In this document: in pieces, positions 60,830 to 64,000 of the stretch
How the letters are laid out: each line of letters opens with the position of its first letter
Numbering within the stretch: the first letter of the stretch is position 1
Assembly (NCBI RefSeq): GCF_007004665.1
Contig: NZ_ML660058.1
Coordinates: 124,001-188,000 of the forward strand
Source: Denitrobaculum tricleocarpae
GTDB taxonomy: Bacteria; Pseudomonadota; Alphaproteobacteria; Kiloniellales; Kiloniellaceae
Reading direction: 5' to 3'
DNA: 64,000 nt
Notes under the pieces: generated by a model
Seen by the model: only the letters and a program-made list of their open reading frames with translations
What the model was told of the DNA's origin: nothing
The model's database searches: none
Made by a program: the position numbers and the translations under genes

Positions 60830-61590
60830 AGCTCGACGTCTCCGATCTTGCCTTCGGTTATCCGGGCTTTCCGGTCGGTCAGGATGTCTCGCTCCATCTG
60901 GAGGCGGGGGAGGTGCTTTGCCTGCTCGGGCCGAACGGTTGCGGTAAGACCACCCTCTTTAAAACGGTGATGGGCCTGCTGCCGCCGCGCGGCGGCCGGA
61001 TCGCGATCGGCGGCCGCGCCATGGAAAGCCTTGCCCGTCCCGAGCTCGCCCGCCTGATGGCCTATGTGCCCCAGGCCCATGCGCCGGTCTTTCCCTACAG
61101 CGTCCACGACATGGTTCTCATGGGACGCACCGCGCACCGGGGCCTCTTCGCCGCGCCCTCCAAAGGGGATCACGAAGCCGCGCTGGCGGCGCTGGAACAG
61201 CTCGAGATCGCCGATCTGGCAACGCGGGATTACACCCGGCTTTCCGGCGGGCAGCGGCAACTGGTTCTGATCGCCCGTGCCCTGGCTCAGGAATCGCCCT
61301 TCATCCTGCTGGACGAGCCGACGGCGAGCCTGGACTTCGGCAATCAGTTGATGGTGCTGGAGCAGGTGCGCCGTCTGGCGGCGGACGGCAAGGGGATCGT
61401 CATGTCGACCCATGACCCCGATCACGCCTTTGCCTGCGGCACGCGCGCGCTGGCCATGAAGGACGGCCGGACGCTCGCGAACGGCCCGGTTGCCGAAACC
61501 CTGACGGGAGAGGTGCTCAGCAGCCTCTATGACGTTCCGGTCGAGATCCTTCTTGCCGGCGAACGGCGCATCTGCCTCCCGGCGATTTGA
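60826..61590 (+). CDS. Fec-type ABC transporter ATP-binding protein
   Basis: A 254-residue ABC ATPase partnering the 59729 permease. Walker A GPNGCGKTT, signature LSGGQRQLV, Walker B FILLDEPTASLDFGN and H-loop MSTHDPDHAFA are all intact. Its ATG overlaps the stop of the last micro-ORF (ATGA), and GGGAGG lies seven bases upstream. With 58692 and 59729 it forms a full importer; ligand could be molybdate/tungstate by context, or an iron chelate or corrinoid. Confidence 0.93.
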   Translation: MKLDVSDLAFGYPGFPVGQDVSLHLEAGEVLCLLGPNGCGKTTLFKTVMGLLPPRGGRIAIGGRAMESLARPELARLMAYVPQAHAPVFPYSVHDMVLMGRTAHRGLFAAPSKGDHEAALAALEQLEIADLATRDYTRLSGGQRQLVLIARALAQESPFILLDEPTASLDFGNQLMVLEQVRRLAADGKGIVMSTHDPDHAFACGTRALAMKDGRTLANGPVAETLTGEVLSSLYDVPVEILLAGERRICLPAI

Positions 61591-61699
61591 GCGACATCAA
61601 GGACTTGCTGCCAGCTCTGTGATCCTTTGAACTTCACCGCCGCCCGATGGGCGCAGGTCTTCATCGGGTGGCTCGTCCGATCCTTCGAGGGAGTTCGCC

Positions 61700-61828
61700 A
61701 TGACTATTTCGCCGATGCTCTTCATCTGTCTTTTCTTCGCCAGCCTGGGACACTTCTTCATCGGCGCCGCCGCGATCTGGTGGGTCTCTCTCCAGGCCGC
61801 GGGGCGGAAACGCAAGAATGGTAGTTGA
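61700..61828 (+). CDS. 42-residue membrane protein
   Basis: A short gene not easily seen among longer frames. It begins MTISPMLFICLFFASLGHFF, continues IGAAAIWWVSLQ and ends AAGRKRKNGS. GAGGGAG lies six bases before the ATG. The single helix of about 25 residues and a positive C-terminal tail point to an inner-membrane protein with its C-terminus in the cytoplasm. No family is recognised. It starts 109 bp after the ABC ATPase and may be transcribed with it. Confidence 0.62.
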   Translation: MTISPMLFICLFFASLGHFFIGAAAIWWVSLQAAGRKRKNGS

Positions 61829-62025
61829 CGGGCGTCCCAATGGCTCATCACGCTTGGTCTCCAGTTGGGCAGTAGGTTCGCTTCAGTTGGCGCCTCAGCT
61901 ATTGACCGGCTGAGCACTGAATTTCCCCATCTTCAGAGAGCTTTAAGCTCTTTCGTTGTTCTGTTGGCCGCTGCTCCTGCAGTTTCAAATGAGCTTCTCG
62001 GAGAAGATTATAGGGCACTTCAGAT

Positions 62026-62478
62026 ATGATTTTAGGCAGGTTGCGAGACCTATTTCTATTTGGCAGTTGTTTACTGGTCGTCGTGTTTGGTGCCAGCACG
62101 GCTGAAGCTCTGAGCTGCCGTAAGCCTGGTGTACAAGAACACATTCGCAATTCGGACTTGGTGTTCTATGGCTCGCTGCAAGGACGCCCGCGCGTTGATC
62201 GGGATAAACGGGAATGGATGGGCAAGTTCAAAGTGCTCTGGGCCTATAAAGGCGTAGAGGACAAGTCTGTCATTGTAACGCTCACCAATACCCGTATCGG
62301 TGATTTATCTGGACGACGTTTTAGTGGTGGTATGCCGATCTTGGTTTTTGCCGAACGCGAGGGGGTCAACGAGGACGGTCTGGTAATAGCCAGTGTCCAT
62401 TACTGTTCCATGATGGCTTATCACGGTCGGTCTCACCTTCACCCGAAGTACTGGTATCTCTTGAACCAACTGCAGTAG
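62026..62478 (+). CDS. Hypothetical secreted protein (netrin/TIMP-like pattern)
   Basis: A 150-residue protein with signal LFLFGSCLLVVVFGASTAEA. The mature part begins LSCRKPGVQEHIRNSDLVFY and has GKFKVLWAYKGVEDKSVIVT, a pattern (Cys, then D-VFYG-L, then a strand with V-WKG) seen in secreted netrin/TIMP-like OB folds. Cys31 and Cys near SVHYCSMM could form a disulphide. The family is a tentative impression. A terminator follows 150 bp later. Confidence 0.62.
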   Translation: MILGRLRDLFLFGSCLLVVVFGASTAEALSCRKPGVQEHIRNSDLVFYGSLQGRPRVDRDKREWMGKFKVLWAYKGVEDKSVIVTLTNTRIGDLSGRRFSGGMPILVFAEREGVNEDGLVIASVHYCSMMAYHGRSHLHPKYWYLLNQLQ

Positions 62479-62627
62479 CGGCTGCCGCTCATTCCCAACG
62501 GCCTGAGCTTGGTTAAACATGGCTCCTGCCCGAGTTGGTCCATCGCGAGAAGCATTCTCCGCGGCCGAACTCATGAGGCACGGTGGTTGCCATGCTGGAG
62601 AAGTAACCACTATTCGCCCAATGCAAA

Positions 62628-62667
62628 GCACGCACTGACGACGTACCGTCAATGCGCGCTTTTTTAG
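62628..62667 (+). terminator. Rho-independent terminator
   Basis: AAGCACGCACTGACG (62628-62642) and CGTCAATGCGCGCTT (62649-62663) form a 15-bp stem with two mismatches around ACGTAC, followed by TTTTTT to 62667. It ends transcription of the 62026 gene and lies 25 bp from the end of the convergent SDR gene. Confidence 0.85.
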
Positions 62668-62692
62668 TGGTGCAGAGAAGACTTCCTGAGGC

Positions 62693-63442
62693 TTAGGAGA
62701 ACAGCATACCGCCGTTGATGTCGACACAGGCGCCGGTCATGAAGGCGGACTGGTCGGAGGCCAGGAAGACGGCGAGGTTGGCGGTGTCTTCGGAGGTGCC
62801 CTCGCGCTTCACCGGGCTGACGTTGGCCACGTGGGTGCGGACTTCCGGCTTGGTGAAGATGTTGTGGAAGTCGGTGTCGATCATGCCGGGGCAGAGGGCG
62901 TTGACGCGGATGCGCGGGCCGAACTCCTTGGCCAGGCCCCGGGTCATGGTCATGACCGCGCCTTTCGAGGTGGCATAGGCCACGGCCCCCGGCCCGCCGC
63001 CGTCACGGCCCGCCTGGGATGCCATGGGGACGATCGCACTGCCTTCCGGCATATAGGGTTCGACCGCCTTGACGATCAGGAAGAGGGAGGTGGTGTTCAG
63101 GTCCATGACCCGCTGGTAATGCTCCAGGTCCATTTCCTCGATGCGCTTGCGGGCGATCAGACCGCCGGTGACATGCATCAGGACGTGGATCTCCTCGCCG
63201 AACTTGGCGCGGGTAACGCTCACGAGCTTTTCGACATCGGCCGGGTTCGTCATGTCGCCCTGCAGGGCGAAGGCTTCGCCGCCGGCAGCTTCGATTTCCT
63301 TCACCGCCGAGGCCGCGCCTTCGCTGCTGGAGTGGTAGTTGATGGCGACCTTCACGCCTTCTTCCGCCAGGCGCATCACGCAGGCGCGGCCGATGTCACG
63401 GCCACCGCCGGTCACGATCGCTACTTTTCCCTTCAGGTTCAT
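62693..63442 (-). CDS. SDR-family oxidoreductase (FabG-like)
   Basis: A 249-residue classical short-chain dehydrogenase/reductase. The NAD(P) motif is [11 protein letters not shown]. The catalytic triad motif is [20 protein letters not shown], where Y and K are active, with Ser in [12 protein letters not shown] conserved PG motif is in [12 protein letters not shown]. It is cytoplasmic. The ligand is unclear; 3-oxoacyl or sugar/sterol alcohol substrates are possible. GGAGGAA lies before ATG. Confidence 0.92.
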   Translation of the reverse strand: MNLKGKVAIVTGGGRDIGRACVMRLAEEGVKVAINYHSSSEGAASAVKEIEAAGGEAFALQGDMTNPADVEKLVSVTRAKFGEEIHVLMHVTGGLIARKRIEEMDLEHYQRVMDLNTTSLFLIVKAVEPYMPEGSAIVPMASQAGRDGGGPGAVAYATSKGAVMTMTRGLAKEFGPRIRVNALCPGMIDTDFHNIFTKPEVRTHVANVSPVKREGTSEDTANLAVFLASDQSAFMTGACVDINGGMLFS

Positions 63443-63862
63443 CGAGACTTCCTCCCACTGTCGCCCAAGTCAATTTGGACAGAGTTACTGTTACAGGTGT
63501 TGCTGTTTGCCAAGAGATGCAATTCAGGTCCAACTGGTATGGTAGTGCCCCAGACCTGTCAAGTTATTCGAGAGCCTGACCTGATCCGCACAGCCTCGAT
63601 GACCCGCAGCGTCGCGAGATTTTCCGGAGTCGGGTTGACCGCTTGCCGGCGATTTTAAGATGCAGCCTTTTCAGAGTCGTTTTGAGGTTTTCTCACTGCC
63701 GCGTTTCAGGGGTGCTCACTATCCGAAGGACGTCACCCTCAACAAAGCCCCGGCTCAAACCAACCAGGAGATTTACGGCACAGACAGGTTGACGAAAGTC
63801 AAGGACTTGCACTGATAAAGCGGCCCATATGCCACCCACCCAATGAGCAAATGGAGGGAACC
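63443..63862. other. Gene-free region before the last gene
   Basis: A 420-bp stretch between divergent genes. It holds the SDR ribosome site, an AT-richer section at 63470-63545 and a GGAGGG ribosome site at its end (63853-63858). No ORF, operator or hairpin was supported. CTTGC/GCAAG-type short repeats seemed random. Confidence 0.45.
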
Positions 63863-64000
63863 GTGTTACCTGGAACCGCATTCGGTAAATCAAATCGCGC
63901 AATGGGAGTCGGCTTGACCATGCTGATGAGCAGCGTAGCCGCCCCAGCCCTCGCAGAAGGGCCCACGCTATCCGAGGAGGCCTTTGAGAGCTCGAAGCAG
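63863..64000 (+). CDS. Exported protein, 3' truncated by window end
   Basis: The first 46 codons of an exported protein. The start is a GTG at 63863 with GGAGGG about five bases upstream, reading MLPGTAFGKSNRAMGVGLTM then LMSSVAAPALAEG. That is a signal peptide with an AxA-like site (ALA), and the mature part starts EGPTLSEEAFESSKQ. No family can be given from so little. An ABC binding protein or periplasmic enzyme would fit. Confidence 0.6.
   Translation, partial: MLPGTAFGKSNRAMGVGLTMLMSSVAAPALAEGPTLSEEAFESSKQ

Overview
The window reads as a GC-rich chromosome segment of a free-living alphaproteobacterium. A DUF2336 protein, RutR-type and HutC-type operators, many DMT, LysR and TetR genes, and a PQQ dehydrogenase together suggest a marine or soil Rhodospirillales/Kiloniellales-like organism; this placement is inference. 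There are no rRNA genes, tRNA genes, phage genes, transposases or CRISPR arrays that I can support. It is a metabolic and transport region of about 60 genes, often arranged as a regulator divergent from its target with a visible operator between them.

Layout. 0-5 kb: histidine utilisation (hutC and hutG with a HutC operator), a divergent SHMT-like enzyme with a LysR regulator, and an acetyltransferase. 5-8.4 kb: small envelope and hypothetical genes and DUF2336. 8.4-17.8 kb: a reductive pyrimidine catabolism block (rutR, preT, preA, an M20 carbamoyl-amidohydrolase, and a four-gene NitT/TauT/NMT1-type ABC importer) with a near-perfect RutR operator and a terminator. 18-26 kb: DMT exporter, HAD phosphatase, a LysR/dioxygenase pair, an Ntn acyltransferase with pentapeptide repeats, and a MATE pump. 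26-30.5 kb: divergent periplasmic quinoproteins, a PQQ-heme alcohol dehydrogenase and a TPQ copper amine oxidase. 30.5-38.4 kb: a small hidden gene with its own terminator, a winged-helix protein, a P-loop ATPase, a Rid protein, a DMT exporter, a large secreted coiled-coil protein and an amidinotransferase-fold enzyme. 38.4-44 kb: DUF1801, a LysE exporter, a DUF4336-like/TetR pair, DMT and GNAT genes. 44-47.7 kb: an iron/cobalamin-type ABC operon. 47.9-57.6 kb: GNAT, cyclase-family enzyme, VOC/TetR, tautomerase/LysR, enoyl-CoA hydratase/TetR, DsrE, PhyH, DoxX-like, Rrf2 and a PEP-mutase-family lyase. 57.7-61.6 kb: a ModA-like binding protein followed by a Fec-type ABC importer, plausibly oxyanion (Mo/W) uptake. 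61.7-64 kb: small proteins, an SDR, and the start of a secreted protein cut by the window edge.

The most unusual signals are not protein families. First, a family of about 130-bp CTAG-bounded double-hairpin elements (24283, 49642, 58521) sits at gene ends. In two of the three copies the element supplies the stop codon. A second CTAG-bounded palindrome family lies at 38369 and 53879, with a possible remnant at 26017. Second, a chain of three micro-ORFs (60745-60829) links an ABC permease to its ATPase; every junction is ATGA and all three peptides end TGGWS. Third, there are structured untranslated RNAs: a three-way junction at 44150-44207, a GAGA-capped leader hairpin at 57648-57683, and a 14-bp intercistronic hairpin at 46048-46091.
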